This document shows, piece after piece, positions 49,732 through 63,000 of a stretch of 64,000 bases of DNA (positions are counted from its first letter, which is position 1; each line of letters opens with the position of its first letter). Origin of the DNA: Membranipora membranacea (lineage: Eukaryota; Bryozoa; Gymnolaemata; Cheilostomatida; Membraniporidae). The notes under the pieces are model-generated. The model was given only the letters and a program-made list of their open reading frames with translations. It was not told the DNA's origin and made no database searches. Where the stretch lies: the NCBI GenBank assembly GCA_914767715.1, contig OU612069.1:22999387-23063386 (forward strand), given 5' to 3'. The position numbers and the translations under genes are program-made.

Positions 49732-52700
49732 ATGGGTATGAGATATATCCTACTGGGCTTATGCATCTGCTGTTTCGCTCAACCTAGTGTTCAAGAAGGT
49801 AGGTACACCAACAATATGTTTAGTCAGTAATGTATGCCCACTTTAACAAGTCCTAGAAATTTCAATCATCTCAATGTAGGCCTATGTGTAAACCTATGTT
49901 CCATAGCCAGGCCCAGGTACTCTTGACTTGATTGGGATAATTCTGACAGACAAGTCTGGGAAAGCTTATTTTTTACTAGCAATATCATCATTTTTATGAT
50001 AGGGTTTGGATGTGTATAAAGATGTTTCAATGAAATCCATCATACAATAATCATAATGTGTGTAACAGTCCCTTGAGGGGTTTATTCCTAGCCAGTAACC
50101 TAGTTAGGATAATAAGACAAGTGAAAGATTGGTAACTCACTTTTCCTAATGGAGCTAGGAACAGGCCAATCTAGTCCACCAACCTGTCTTGATATATCAG
50201 TTTGATTAAAAGTGGTTTTGGTAACTAAATAAATACATGTTGACCTGCAGCAGTGCTTCAGATTTGTGCAATGACTCAGATATAAATTAATAAAATGTAG
50301 CATCATGATATTTTGAATTAGGTACAGACCTCGCACTCAGCATTATCTTATATGATTTAATCTCAATCATCACAAATAACCCCATTTCATGTATGGGACA
50401 GTTGTTATCATCGTTGTATCTGTGTCTGTGAAACGTTCCTTTGATATGGAGAGAACTATATGCAGTAATGACCAAATCATCAAAGGGTAGCGTGTGTGTT
50501 TAGTTCTTGACCTGTTGGATGTTGACCGATGGATGATAAGTGAGAGTATCATGACTATATGAGTTTATTTGTCTAGCTCCTAGAAATCGGTATTGGTCCC
50601 CAGAACTAAAAGGCTCTGACATCATCTATGGTTTACTGAATATGTTGAATAATGAATTATTAGGCTAGTCAACAAAAAATTGGCTGCGAGCTATCTTAAA
50701 TACCTGACATGCATCATTCAGATTTTGAATGGCAAGCGTTTACGTCAGACCGAGGATGAGATAAGAGATTATCGCATAGAGAAATCTTATGGTACAAATC
50801 AGTACCATCTTATATGTGATTACTAGTTTGTTTACATAGTGATAAGAATTTTACAACACAGTTATCTTAACCGCTGTGTCCTAAACCATCAAGAGAAAGT
50901 GATATTATAAGCTACATGAGTATATATAGTGGTGAAACCTGTTAGGTAGTGTTATGGTAGGCGTTGCACTTTATAAACGGTAGTGACGTTGATAAATTTA
51001 TAGAAAAGCCTAATGGGTTTATGTAAAATGGGAAGAACAATGAATTCAGCAAACTGACCTTCAATCAAATCAGTGATTAGTTTCCACAGGTATATACCTC
51101 TTATTACAGGCACATATTATAACTCCTTCTCCATATGACAAAATAAATATCCCCCCTATTGACAGGTTCCCCTAATAGTTCCCCAATTATTAGTTGGATT
51201 ATATGTGTATACGAGGTAACTCAAATGCCAAAAAGCGACAGGGACCCCCAATGACAGGTGCTCCCCATGACAGGTGCCCCACATGACAAGTTCCCTTCCT
51301 AATGACAGGTTCTCCTAACGACATTATCAGTTGGATTATATCATTATGAATATGTATTTGAATTGAATCATTTTGGCAGATGTGAAAGATCCATTCGATG
51401 TGCAATGTGCAGAGCTGACACCACCAACTCATGGCCACATAAACGCTTCAGACTCCAATAATCTGTACTCTAAAGTGACCTACACTTGTGATGATGGCTA
51501 CAAAGTGGAAGGTTTGTAATACTAATCGGAGTGTCAACATCTGATACACACAAGGTTGCCATATAGCAAAGCCTTCAAGTGTTTCTACAGCCAAATTTTA
51601 ACTGTAACACATCAATAGGATTTTTGTGTACTCTGTGTTATGACTGATGATCAAGGTTCAAATTGTGGCCTATCCTGAAAGATCCATCGTTTTGTTAGCT
51701 CAGAATTGTTACCATTCTTTATTGAAATGCTACTGAGGACGGGTGACTGCATTTATGATTATCGCTGACCCTTCCTGACAGCAAAACAAAATCCAATATT
51801 TTAGGGCTTTTCTGGAACACTGTGGCTTCAGACCTTTGATGTCTTATGCCGGTTATCACCAATAGCCCTAACACAAATGAAATATTGAGACTATGCAATT
51901 TTAGGACCTGCCACATTCATCTTGTTAATTCTCCATGAACACAACTCCAAAGTTTTCACCCATATTATAAAATTGTAGCAGGCTGTATTCATTTACTGTG
52001 TGCAACTTATACCATATTGCGCAAACAAACTCCAATGTTGGAAGGAAAATAGTATAGATCAGATCACCTATGTGGATATAATAATTATCACTACTATTTC
52101 CAGGGCCTGCTTCCAGGCAATGCTTACCAGTACCTGACCCATTTAGAAGAACTGGAATCTGGGAACCTCAGATTTTCTACAGTCCTACAATGTGTACAGC
52201 AGGTGAGATTTGAAACCAGTCAATAACGTCATTGTTTTAATTTTTTATAGGGCCGGCTAGCAAAGAATGTTTACCCACTCCACACCCTGACACAGCCTTC
52301 TGGATTCCCCAGGACATAACTAATTGTGTTCAAGGTAGGCTAGCATCATAACCGCATTTTTGACAACAGACGTCCTAGAACGTTTTGAAATTTGATGAAT
52401 TTTTTGTAAGGCTAACCTTCTTAAGCTCTGTGACTCCTTGCGCAGCTACCTCCACCACTATGAGCAATCCGTTCCTAGTTTAAAGTTCATTTATTCCCAT
52501 CACCATTGATGGTCCTTCTAGGTCAGATAGTTTCACATAACTGAGACGGCAATGAATTTATTTTGACAATGATGTGTCAATTAATGTAACAGTAGATTAT
52601 TCTTATTTTAAGTTGCTCCATCACAAGAGGATATTACCATTACTGAATACGAAGAGGAAACTCCTTTTGACACTGATGATGTCGTTATGTGGGAGGAGCC

Positions 52701-55700
52701 TATTAGTAGTGACATCACAGTGTACGACCCTGCGGAGGAGGATTTACCCCCTCCTGAGTGGAGAGTCATGATGAAGGCGGCAGCAGACGTTGAAGGTCCC
52801 GGGTCGGAGGAAGAGATCGATGAGAGGGTACCGATGTCTTATCAGCTCTCGGAATCTAACATAGAAGGTATGACATGAAATCGAACTTATAATACTGTAA
52901 TTTCCCCTAATAGTGTGTAGAGTGTTTGATGACTAGTTAGCCCCTTAAATAAAATGAAAAACAAAGGTTGGATTAGTATTAGAACTATAAACAGTCAAAA
53001 ATCTCGCCTCATCCTAGATGAAACCCTAGCTCAGATATAGCCAAACTCAGTTTGGGGTAGCCTTATGTTGGTAAGCACCAATTCTCATTCATTTTATCCC
53101 ACCGAAAAACCGATAGGTTTGGAGGTGGTATTAAGGTAATGCCCATGAAGCAACTCTCATAGGGGACTTCTGACAACTTATGTGGCAGCTGAGCCCTATT
53201 TTTGCACACAATAAACACCTACAGTTTTGCCCATCCACCTTCAAGTATTGTCAACTTAACTAGATTCATACCTGATCTTCTCTTTGGGAGCAATATGAAA
53301 ACCAGCAGTTGATGCTATGACATAGAAAACTTGCAACAGCCAGCACAGGTTTTTGGCTTTTTCTAGCCATTTTTATTCAATCCAATAGACATAGTTTGTT
53401 TATGTGCAATCCTCAATCACTCCTCAGAGCAACTTAATAAAGCCTAAGTGCCTGGGCAATATGTGTAAGATTATCTGCTTTAATAGAAATTTCAATGGTT
53501 AAAATTTGCTCAAATTAAATTTCTATGGTTCAAAGGCTAATATCTAATAGAGGCAGTCATACCTGAGCAAATCATTTTAGCCTGAGTGCCTGGGCAAAAA
53601 TCTGGCTCAATAGAAATAGCAATGATTCAATTCTGCTTTATAGAAATTTCTATGGTTCCAAAGCTAATCACTATAAATGGCACAAAACAAATATACTACA
53701 GCCAATAGGCCACTTGCAAATTCTTATTTGCTTGAACTTTGCACTTTTGAGCCAAGAACTGTTAATTTTCAAATTTTTGGGCAATTTGTGGTCAACCAGT
53801 AAACAGTCAACAAGCCAGGCAGGAAATTTCAGGGATCCTCTCTACTTTCAAGTAATTATTTAACTCTATTCTCTCATTAGAAACTTCATTCTTTTGGTAT
53901 TATATAGATTAGATTATTTTGTTTTTTCTTAGTACAATATCATCGTCATGTAATCTACGTTAATTACGCCGCTCCCATGTGAGTTTCGAAAACTTCTCAC
54001 AGGTTATACTATCATTCGTTCCTCCTGGTAGCTGCCGCCTATGTGCCTACCATTATCATTTGTCATTTATTTTACCTCTTCAATTTACCACGAGCAATTT
54101 ACATCCTCATTATTACGTCTTGATCCGGTGCATGTCTTTACGTCATAATTCGGTTTACAAACAAATCAGTGAACCCCTAGTTTGCAAACTATTTGTTGCG
54201 TCGCTGTGTCGCTGCGTCACTATTCGCTGTGTCTACCTATGTAGTCCCAATCGCAATTACCTAATGAGCTGGTCAGTATAGTACACTGTGGGTTAGTTTC
54301 TCATCAGGTTTGCTGCTCTATTTTTTGGAAAGCAGCAGTGGACATTACTTGTGATCTCAGATCTCATCGTTAGAAGCTTGCCACAATATTTTGTATTTAT
54401 TTACCAGGCAGCGCTTTGTCTCAGTACTATAAACATTGTTGTATCAGATCTCAAAGCTAGAAGCTTGCCGCAAACCTTTTTTTTTTATTTATCAGGCAGC
54501 ACTTCATCATGACAGACTTTTAGCTCTGTTATCATCTCTCAGTAAGCGTGAGCTATTAAGCTGCATAGTAAGCTGTGGGTTTGAATCTCTCAGGTTTGCT
54601 GCACATTTTTTTGGAAAGCAGCTATCAACATTTTAATTTTCAGATCTCATAGGGTTTGAAACTCAGTTATAAGTGGCGTTTGTCACATTGAAACTGTACA
54701 CTGCTAATATCTATTATTGAACATCCGAGTAGAACCATAGGACAAAACAACAATTTAGATTATAAGCAAACAATCGGTAGGGAGTACACTTTTCCAATTA
54801 TAACATCAGAGAGTCTTGAAAAGGACCAGGCAATTCTCTATCATACTGTAATTTGCCAGCACTATAATTATTACATTTTCACTTTGCTTATCATTTACCA
54901 CAGGCACTGCTATATTTTACTCATTTTTTTTATCGCATCATTATCACTCTATGCCTCATAGTTTATACGCATTGTATTTATCATAATCTATGAGTGTCAC
55001 CTAGTTTCCGTTGCCCACCCATGCTCTAGATCAATATGGATCCATTTGCCCAAATTCGGAGTTGTTTTTCCTCCAATGGACAGGGGAGCAACTCCAAATA
55101 CAGACAAATGAATCGTATATATGTTCACTCTGACCAGTGAACCATGAGTGAACTAAGCTACGATCTGTCCAACTGAGCCGAATAGTTTTGCTCCTTTTCG
55201 GTGGTCTCTGATCTTATCAGTTCTAGTACAATATGATGCAGTCGACAAATTTTTTGTTGGGAAATTATCCTACTGCAAAAACATCACTCCTCAAAACCCT
55301 CCTCAAATATAGCTCAGCTGTTTCTCTCCCCATTATCAGCAAAGCTCAGACACACTCAATAATTCTGATATTTCATTTTAAATCTTCTGTTTATCGGGTT
55401 CACAGTTTATGGTACGGTGGGTGTCTGAATTAGGCCCAGTCACTACTGATAAGAGGCCTGAATGCATGGCTTGTAAATTGGAAGATCTATTATGCAAACA
55501 AATGGCTAGCATACCGACATATTTGACAAGGCCATTGAGGCTAACTATTTTCAAGATAGTGGTCTGTAAGCTGTAGAGTTGTTTGGATTTAGCCTCTAAA
55601 TTTCATTATCTAAAAGTCTGAGTAATGATTTGGCACATTCATTTTACGCTATAAAGGCCCCTTGAGGTAAAACTGTTTTAGTAGATGAATAAAAAAAACC

Positions 55701-55980
55701 TGTATTTATGATTTCAGCTGACTCTGATGAGTACGCAGACCCAGAGCTGCCTTATATCCATGATGCGGATGAACTCTGTATAATAAGTGATGATATTCCT
55801 GCCTCCTATTTATGTGACCACCAGGAGTCGAATGAAGAGAGGTTAACATCCTCCCGCTGGTTTGTCAACTTGAGCGTCGGCGAATGCGAAGAAATCGAGT
55901 TTTGTGGTGATTTGGACCGAATCAATACAAATGGACTTTTCCACACCATTGAAGAATGCGAACTTAGGTGCCTATCATGA
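49732..55980 (+). CDS. Secreted sushi (CCP) - acidic linker - Kunitz-like protein
   Basis: Exons: 49732-49798 (signal peptide MGMRYILLGLCICCFAQPS), 51380-51511 (first half of a sushi domain: DVQCAELTPPTHGHI, YTCDDGYKVEG), 52104-52202 or 52251-52334 (second half: RQCLP...GIWEP...MC, or KECLP...AFWIP...NC), 52613-52867 (Asp/Glu-rich linker), 55718-55980 (Kunitz-like end: SRWFVN, EFCGDLDRINTNGLFHTIEE, CELRC). All junctions are phase 1, as is typical of shuffled extracellular modules. The protein is 271 aa with the first alternative and 266 aa with the second. The Kunitz domain has six Cys but longer spacing than usual, so protease inhibition is uncertain. AATAAA lies at 56127-56132. The role may be in matrix, defence or adhesion; this is inference. 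Confidence 0.85.
52104..52334 (+). other. Duplicated half-sushi exon pair (3a/3b), 48-bp intron
   Basis: Exon 3a (52104-52202, 99 nt) and exon 3b (52251-52334, 84 nt) are both phase 1-1. Both begin GPAS(R/K)(Q/E)CLP.P and each supplies Cys3, Trp and Cys4 of one sushi fold. The intron between them is only 48 nt (GTGAGA...TTTTTTATAG). Confidence 0.8.
53430..53700. repeat. Tandem duplication in sushi-Kunitz intron 4
   Basis: Two diverged units (about 53440-53555 and 53577-53690) share AGCCT.AGTGCCTGGGCAA, TAGAAATTTC.ATGGTT and AAGGCTAAT-like words in the same order. Confidence 0.65.
54290..54650. repeat. Duplicated SINE-like segment in sushi-Kunitz intron 4
   Basis: The pieces GTGGGTT...TCTCAGGTTTGCTGC...TTTTTTGGAAAGCAGC and GATCTCA...AGAAGCTTGCC.CAA...TTTATTTA.CAGGCAGC each occur twice (54290-54420 and 54450-54640). 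The second copy has GTGGGTTTGAATCTCTC, which is like a pol III B box, so a tRNA-derived SINE is possible. Confidence 0.5.
55024..55116. mobile_element. Short palindromic MITE, family member 1
   Basis: Left arm TCCATTTGCCCAAATTCGGA GTTG and right arm GGGGAGCAACTCCAAATACA GACAAATG are imperfect complements. It shares termini with the copies near 58.9, 59.7 and 63.3 kb. Confidence 0.55.
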
Positions 55981-57066
55981 GCGGAGAGAGAATTTTATGT
56001 CATTCCCTAGATTACCATTATGCCTCGGCAGCTCAAAATTATCTTATTTTTACTATAGTCAGACTTTCTATTGGTTCCATTTCATAATAGATGCATAATA
56101 CTGTATCAGCGATTTACCATACAGCCAATAAAGTTTAATATTGAATCCTTTTAAGATATTTTGTTACGATTTATATCTGCTCAAACTTCTATTGTGCCAA
56201 ATAAGAAAAATGTTACGATTGAGTTTTAACGGTTTGCTTGAAGTATTTCATCAAATTTAATAAATAAAAGATACATATCGTCTATTTTCACTAAAGTATT
56301 CGTGCAAAACAGGTGGTATCGTGTTTGAAGTGTCAAGACAGATGTTCCAATGTCAGTTGTATGCTCTTTGCTTGGCGATATTAGCTCTAGCATCGTATAT
56401 TAATAGCTCATATTCATTCAAAACCTTGCTCAAATCAAGGTTGTTTTGCAGATTTAGATAGCAGAAGACGTTTCATTGGCTGTTGTCTGCTCTTTGTTTG
56501 GCGGAATACGACTCCCTCCATAACTGCTGTAGCTCAAAGTTGTATGAATTTTATTTTTAGACCAATCCATTCAGTTGATAGTTTTACAAGTTTATTCACT
56601 AGATCAACAAAATTGTATCGCTGATAAAATAGTGGATTTCTAATGGATTAATAAGCTAATTGTGTTATAAGACAAAAAAAAAGAGTATAGTCTCAAATCA
56701 TGTCATAGAGGCAATTGCATATAAGTAAACACACATAGCCCAGTTAGCCCCGACAGTAAAAGGATTATATTACTACAACATACATTTAGGACATTATTGT
56801 AGTAAATGAAACCAATTCAAATGTAAGTGGCGACAGATGTAGATATGATCGAATGAGGAACATCTTCTGTCTGATTATTAAGTCTTCAGATATCAGAGGT
56901 TTAAAAAGAGCAGTTTGTATAACAGAGTAGATGTACACTGCAATTATTGTAGACGACCATTATGGCGCTGTACTGGGCTTCTGTATTTCTTGCTGTGATA
57001 TCTGAGCGTGGTTCGTACTTTTTGTTTGTCAGTCAGGATTCTAAAGTTAGTGTATTTTTGGAGATG
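55981..57066. other. Intergenic, no gene seen
   Basis: Contains the sushi-Kunitz 3' UTR and poly(A) signal, then AT-rich sequence. Segments near 56330 and 56460 share GCTCTTTG.TTGGCG words, which suggests an old duplication. Confidence 0.45.
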
Positions 57067-57138
57067 TCACTCATCACTTCTCATCCTCTTGAATTGTACA
57101 ACTGCATGTACACCAAACACAACGGCGGCCACAAAGAA
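57067..57138 (-). CDS. Possible terminal exon of a second MARVEL-like gene
   Basis: Behind an acceptor (TTTTTTACAG), the minus strand reads FFVAAVVFGVHAVVQFKRMR SDE stop. It starts in phase 0, as does the terminal exon of the MARVEL gene at 60.0 kb (FFGFIATGVFAVDLFFQFKK W). The shared FF...GV.AV..QFK pattern suggests a tandem paralogue. Upstream exons are not secure. A start-like exon at 58566-58463 (MAKIVLSQTKETINPCLAKQ) and a piece near 57717 (TMLKVLGLIS) are candidates, but their phases do not join cleanly. It could be a fragment. Confidence 0.4.
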   Translation of the reverse strand, partial: FFVAAVVFGVHAVVQFKRMRSDE

Positions 57139-58827
57139 CTGTAAAAAATGAAAGAAAATAATAAAATTTTAGTATAAAAGTAGTAGAATGGACAAGAAAC
57201 CATATTATTGTTCTTGAACTTGAAACTCTATACCCTTATTTCAAGCCTTAAGATGATAAGCGCCACTAAATGTTCACCAGTATCAAGGTATTTATTATCA
57301 TTCTGCAACAAAAAATAGGACGTTCGTAGATGTTGAGTGAATTGTCTAGCCTGTTTAAACAGTTGATTTGTTAACACGCTGTAAGGATCAAACATTTTTA
57401 ACTCTATCTCCCGTCATAAAAAAGCGAGAGCACCGCTTCAAAAAATTCAGATAATATTCTATAGTTTGTGAGCCGTTTGATCAAATTTGATCCAATTTAC
57501 CCGCACTCCAGTATTTCCAATTCTATCGGTGGGCCGGTGGCACAAGCACTTAATGCAGACAATGTAGAATATTCCTTTGTTGTCATGTTGTTATACATGG
57601 ACTTTGTACATGTATCTTGGAGTTGTCTTCTCTGTCCATACTACTAAGGAGTTACCACCCTACCCTGAGTGCCCTCGCTTATCAATCCTAGAACTTTTAA
57701 CATAGTATCCTTACTCTGTAATAATGAAAGCTCAGAGACAGTATATGTTGCCAAACTGAGTACTGAGATGAGATGATGGACAGTGGTAAAAGAATTTACG
57801 CCTCTATGATATTCGATTTCTTTACTTGCCATTAAATACCGTAGAATCGAAATCTATCTTTACATTAAGGTATGATATGAGGTGAGCTGCACCATATCAA
57901 TCAAAATTTCAGGGTTCCCCCCCCCCCCCCCTGTTGGTACCTTCATAGAAAATTCTTAACACAATGATAACTGTTCACTGTTGATAACAATAATTAGTTG
58001 TGATTACAGTACTGAGTTTATAATAATGCTTTAATCCTGACACCCTCCCACCTGACTGGCCTCCCAAACCTGTCTCCGGTGCGTGCACACCTCAGCATTG
58101 CTACCTCTTCCATGTTGTTAAGAAAACTACTGCTCGATAAAAATAATATAATATAACATGTCATGTCAATTATTTTCATTGGTTGTTTTTTCCAATCAAT
58201 GTCTAACCAAGGAGTCTTTAACTCCTTGGTCTAACAACCAGACAAGTAATTAAAAATCAAGCAGCATGTTTGTAGACAATATTGCAATTCAACATGGGCT
58301 TCTATGAAGATGTGAAATCAGGTAATACTCGTCACATGCAAGTTTTACAGCATCCGATGGACAGCAGTAGGACTAAAAGACGTGATGTATCCCTGCAGCT
58401 CTGAATAGTAATAGATAGACAACAGCTTAGCACCAACGATGTATAATATATAATACAGCCTACCTTTTGTTTTCGGGGGTCCCCGGTCCTCGTCCCCATC
58501 CTCAATCTGTTTTGCGAGACAGGGGTTTATTGTTTCTTTTGTTTGAGAAAGGACTATTTTGGCCATTGAATTTTTTCAACTTTCTTTGTTCCTATGGTTT
58601 GCAAAGCGCTCATTCATGATGCTACTATCTAGGTCTACGAAATCTGACAGTTAAGTGTTTATTTTTGAGATTCATTGATGTATACAGCAAGGAACTTGAC
58701 ATGGTTGGTCGATATTTAAATCATTCCCAATATGCCCAGGAATATCAGGTTTGGGTGATGTGATAACAATGCAGCCACACTCTCTTGAAATTTAATATGT
58801 TAGATTGTCCAGTGTTGCTGATGTAGA

Positions 58828-58975
58828 CCTAGATCAAGGTTACTAAGGGCTGGCTGTGGTTTATCCAATTGCCTGTACTCCAGTTGCTCCCTCTCCATTG
58901 GACACGCCGTGGCGTTTCCAATGGAGGAGGGCAACTCCAAAGGCAGGCAAATGGACCGAACTTGGTCTAATTTAG
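58828..58975. mobile_element. Short palindromic MITE, family member 2
   Basis: Arms TCCAATTGCCTGTACTCCAG TTGCTCCCTCTCCATTGG (58864-58901) and CCAATGGAGGAGGGCAACTC CAAAGGCAGGCAAATGGA (58918-58955) meet at a GACACGCCGTGGCGTTT centre. The outer ends read TAGATCAAGG and CTTGGTCTA. Confidence 0.8.
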
Positions 58976-59708
58976 ACCTACCAACATTAAAAATTATCAT
59001 TCGATTCAAACTCGCCACAATCTTCAGTAATAAAGAACACTCTAACAGGATTTGGACATAGAGTAATATATTTTATATCCATTAGGCAGTACAATTTTTA
59101 AACAATAGTCGAGCGGCTAAGGTAGGTCACACAACCACATACACAATTTAAGAGCTCAAAAAAAGAAAGTTCTTTATTAGTATAAACAATAATATAAGTA
59201 TTGATACCCCTAGCAGCTCAAAGTCATGATTAAGTTGATAAGACTGAGACACACAGTACAATGGTGCATTTTAGCTGGCATATTTTACTAGCTTATGTGT
59301 TTACTCTGATTGGCTTGTGGGAGGGAAAGAGACAATGTCAGGCATTGGCTCTCTTTCCTACCCAACAGCCAATCAAATCAGAGCTAACATATTGGCTAAA
59401 GAAGTCATTGTTGCCTTGCAGAGTTGGAAATGGAATTCGAGTACGAAAAAAACAAAACAAAGCCAACAGAAGTTGCAGATGGGTAAGAGAATCAAGAATG
59501 TGATTGGCCCTAGTTGGTCCTCACGAATATTTGCGATGAGAAATATGACACATTTGTGAATGCATATTTGGCTGCAACCACTTTCATTTTCTTGAATATT
59601 CTCATTTTCCTGATTTGAAAGAGGTAGATAGCCAAGTACCGCGTGATGATAAAAAACATTCACTGCAGCATATCATTAACTCACACAACAGTCTGCTAAA
59701 CAGTAAAT

Positions 59709-59780
59709 GCCTAGACCAAGTTTGGTCCGTAACCACTCCACTGGAATTGGAATCGAATTGGATCAAACTTGATCTAGTAG
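59709..59780. mobile_element. Short palindromic MITE, deleted member 3
   Basis: CCTAGACCAAGTTTGGTCC at the left and GGATCAAACTTGATCTAG at the right are complementary. The central part is shortened to CCACTGG/CCAATTC-type words. Confidence 0.65.
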
Positions 59781-60038
59781 ATACCTGAGTCTTATGAACA
59801 GTCTGGTTACAAGTGCAAATTATCAAATCATAATAACAACCATTCAATATACAACTCAATAACTAAGTACATTTACATATCTAAAGTGAAAAAATCAAAT
59901 AGTAAACAACCAATGTAAAAGCTGCAGTATTCAAATAGCTACCACAGTTACGTCACATATCTAATGCCTTTAGTACATGGTTGTACGACTGTTAGTAGTC
60001 CAAGAATAAGTCTGAGCAGGCAAACAGCAGGTGATTCT

Positions 60039-63000
60039 CTAGTATCTAACTTCTGATGATGTTGTGGTAGTGGTTGTATGTGTTTGTGTGGTAGTGTGCC
60101 CTCCACTTCTCCACTTCTTGAACTGGAAGAATAAGTCTACTGCAAATACTCCAGTGGCAATGAAGCCGAAGAACTGAAAATAAAAGAAGAGATGAGATAT
60201 ATAATCACAAAATTGAAGTATGATGAAGGTCGAAGGATGATGCTAATTCTGCGTGTTTTAACACAACAATAATGCTCCTTTCAATCACTGTGTCCCCATG
60301 TAAATTTTGAGCTTGCGCTGAGTTGTCACCTCTTGGCTCACCCTCGAAAAATACATCCATTCCCATGTATTGAGATCGAGCGGAAACTTCAAAAACATCT
60401 GCCACCGATGGGACTTGATTCGGGGCTGTTTAAACGCCTTGGATTTTGACTGCTCGGCCACGCCAGCTCGCTGTGTTACATACAGCTCAGCGCGAAACGA
60501 ACCTTTGAGCTCAGCGTTAACCGGGAGCTATTGTCATGGGTCTAACAGCCTCAAAATTAGCTCAGGAAAAACAGTGTATATCAAGGCCGCGACATGATAT
60601 ACATAGCTCACATGATAATAGCCTCTTTATAAGGTATTACAATAGCTATCAAAAGCTGATCAACAAAAAATGTATTGTCACGTTATTGTCTGCTTTTGTT
60701 CAATGAGAAGACAACTTAAACCACTGCTGCCACAGCTGGGCTTTGCCCAGCATAGCCACAAGTCAGAAATTTAAATGGATAGTTGTGGCATCAAAACATC
60801 TAGCCAGTAGCTTTGAATGGAGTTATATGAGCTAGATTTTAAAAGCACCTGATTGGTCAACAACAACATTTGTCATCACTAATGGTGGATGGCTGGGGAA
60901 GAAGATACTCCCTACATTTTGAGAGCTCATATAACTCCATTCAAAGCTACTGGCTAGATGTTTTGATGCCACAACTCTCTATTTAAATTTTTGACTGATG
61001 GCTCTGCTGGGCAAACCCCAGCTGTGTCAGCAGTGGTTTAAACCGTTATCAGACTGTTTCTGACGATGAGTATGAGCTACTATGTCAATAAACGCACGTT
61101 GTTTTTCAGTAGATACAAAACTGTCTATGGGGTTTTAGGCATCTTTTCTCATTAACTGTTATACTTCTTAAACTGAGCCCAGTTAGCAAGCGTTAGCATT
61201 CCATTATATCCATTATATCCATAATCCATATATCCATAACATAATATTGTTACCGGTTACTTGGGCAAAGATAGCATAATAAGAACCCAATCCAGTTATG
61301 AGTAGTTTGAGATATACTTACGGAGAAGACACCAAGCCCCGCCCCCTTTGATCCGTTAACTCCGGCTACAGCAGCAGCTAGAATAGCAGCTATCAGGTAA
61401 CAGATAGTGAGTAAAACGTAGTATATTAGCTCCTACAACAACATGAGAAAAAATATGTCAAATTATACACTAGCGTGGGATTCAGATCAACATTTTGGTC
61501 TTGACTGTATTATGGTTTGTGTTGAATATTGCTTCTGTGGTGTTATCTTCTCATGTATCACTATTTCTAAATAGACCCAATTGCTTACAATTTGGTTTTG
61601 TTTTCATTGGCCGACTGAAGTGCTTTGGTTTGTTGTTGTGTGGAGTCATCTGAGTGGATAACTCCATATTGTTAGACTGAATCCCAGTCTAATTATACCA
61701 GGGTGGGTGGGATACCCCTTCCACCCTCCCTGATTATACACTGGAAAACGTTTACAGAGGTGTATATTACAGACTGACTGATTTATCTAGTCGCCACAGG
61801 CATAAGGCTGGCAATTTTTTAACCCGTTGATTCATATGCAAGATTTTTTTTTCAGAAATATGGTGTTGTAGTTCAGTGCAAACAGCATTTCTCAATGTTT
61901 GACAATGCCAGGGCTAGGTCATCACTCGGTCCAAATTCTCAGACTTTGGTTACATGGGCTATAAATCATCCCATCAAATCCATATGAGTAGTTAGACCAG
62001 AGAGAACTTTGCAGTACCATATTACATAATTTGGATAATATAAATACATGATATTCTCATGCTTTGAGCGGATTGTTGATGATGAAGTATGGTTTGAGTG
62101 AGGAGTAACCCTGTTACTCCTTTGTTTGAGTTTAGTATGAGGCTTTTGTCTGATATAAATTAATTTGACAACCCTCCTCAAACATTAACAACCATATACT
62201 GCAGAAAACCAAGCCTAGCCCAGTAAGATAAGGTTAATATAGGATAAGGTTAAGATATTTTATGTAGTTGTGCACTCTTTGCAGTTACAAGTGCAGAACA
62301 TATAACTCTTGTGGAGTGGAGTGGAGATCAAGATAATTATGGTTCAGCTAAGAGCCAGTCTTCAGCGGGAAAGGGTGGTGGAGCTCCACTGTGAGCAAAT
62401 AATACCAGGGGCTTAGATTGTATGGTTGATAGAACTGAATTGATCCATACAGCAAAACTATGCTGAAGCTTTGGCCATTGGATTGTAACCTTGATTAATT
62501 ATACTGAGAAACAAGGGGTTATGTCTATTTGATGAAAATAATCTACAACTCTTGGCTACACTTACAAACAGGGCAATCCAGGCTGGCATCTTAGAGACAA
62601 CATTGAAGAGATAGAAGAAAAACCACAGAATCACAGTGAAGAGTGCGGTACCGGCTACGAACCCGCCCCATCCTGCAGCTCCATTCTGTACATAGATCGA
62701 GGCACAAATCAGGCAAATCAAACTGCATAACTGTAAGAAAATATAAGAAATAAAAAGGATTGAGATCCAAGGGAAGATCTCAATTAGAACTCAGAAAAAT
62801 GAGAGTAGACATAGTACACTTTGGCCTTCTTGACAAGATTCCAGTTAATGGTTACAGTGGTGAATGGTTAGTTCAAAAGAATAAATATCAAGCAACACTT
62901 AGGATTGGACCATTGGGCCAAATCTAGTTTAAGCGCTTGTATCGGGATAGCTAGTAGTAACATTTCATTATCAACCACTTTCCCTTGGTTGGGAAAGTGG

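Noticed and set aside
60205-60405. Minus-strand ORF starting MADVFEVSARSQYMG as first exon of a gene
   Set aside because: It has a plausible ATG and a GTGACA donor, but no following exon could be found. It lies inside the last MARVEL intron.
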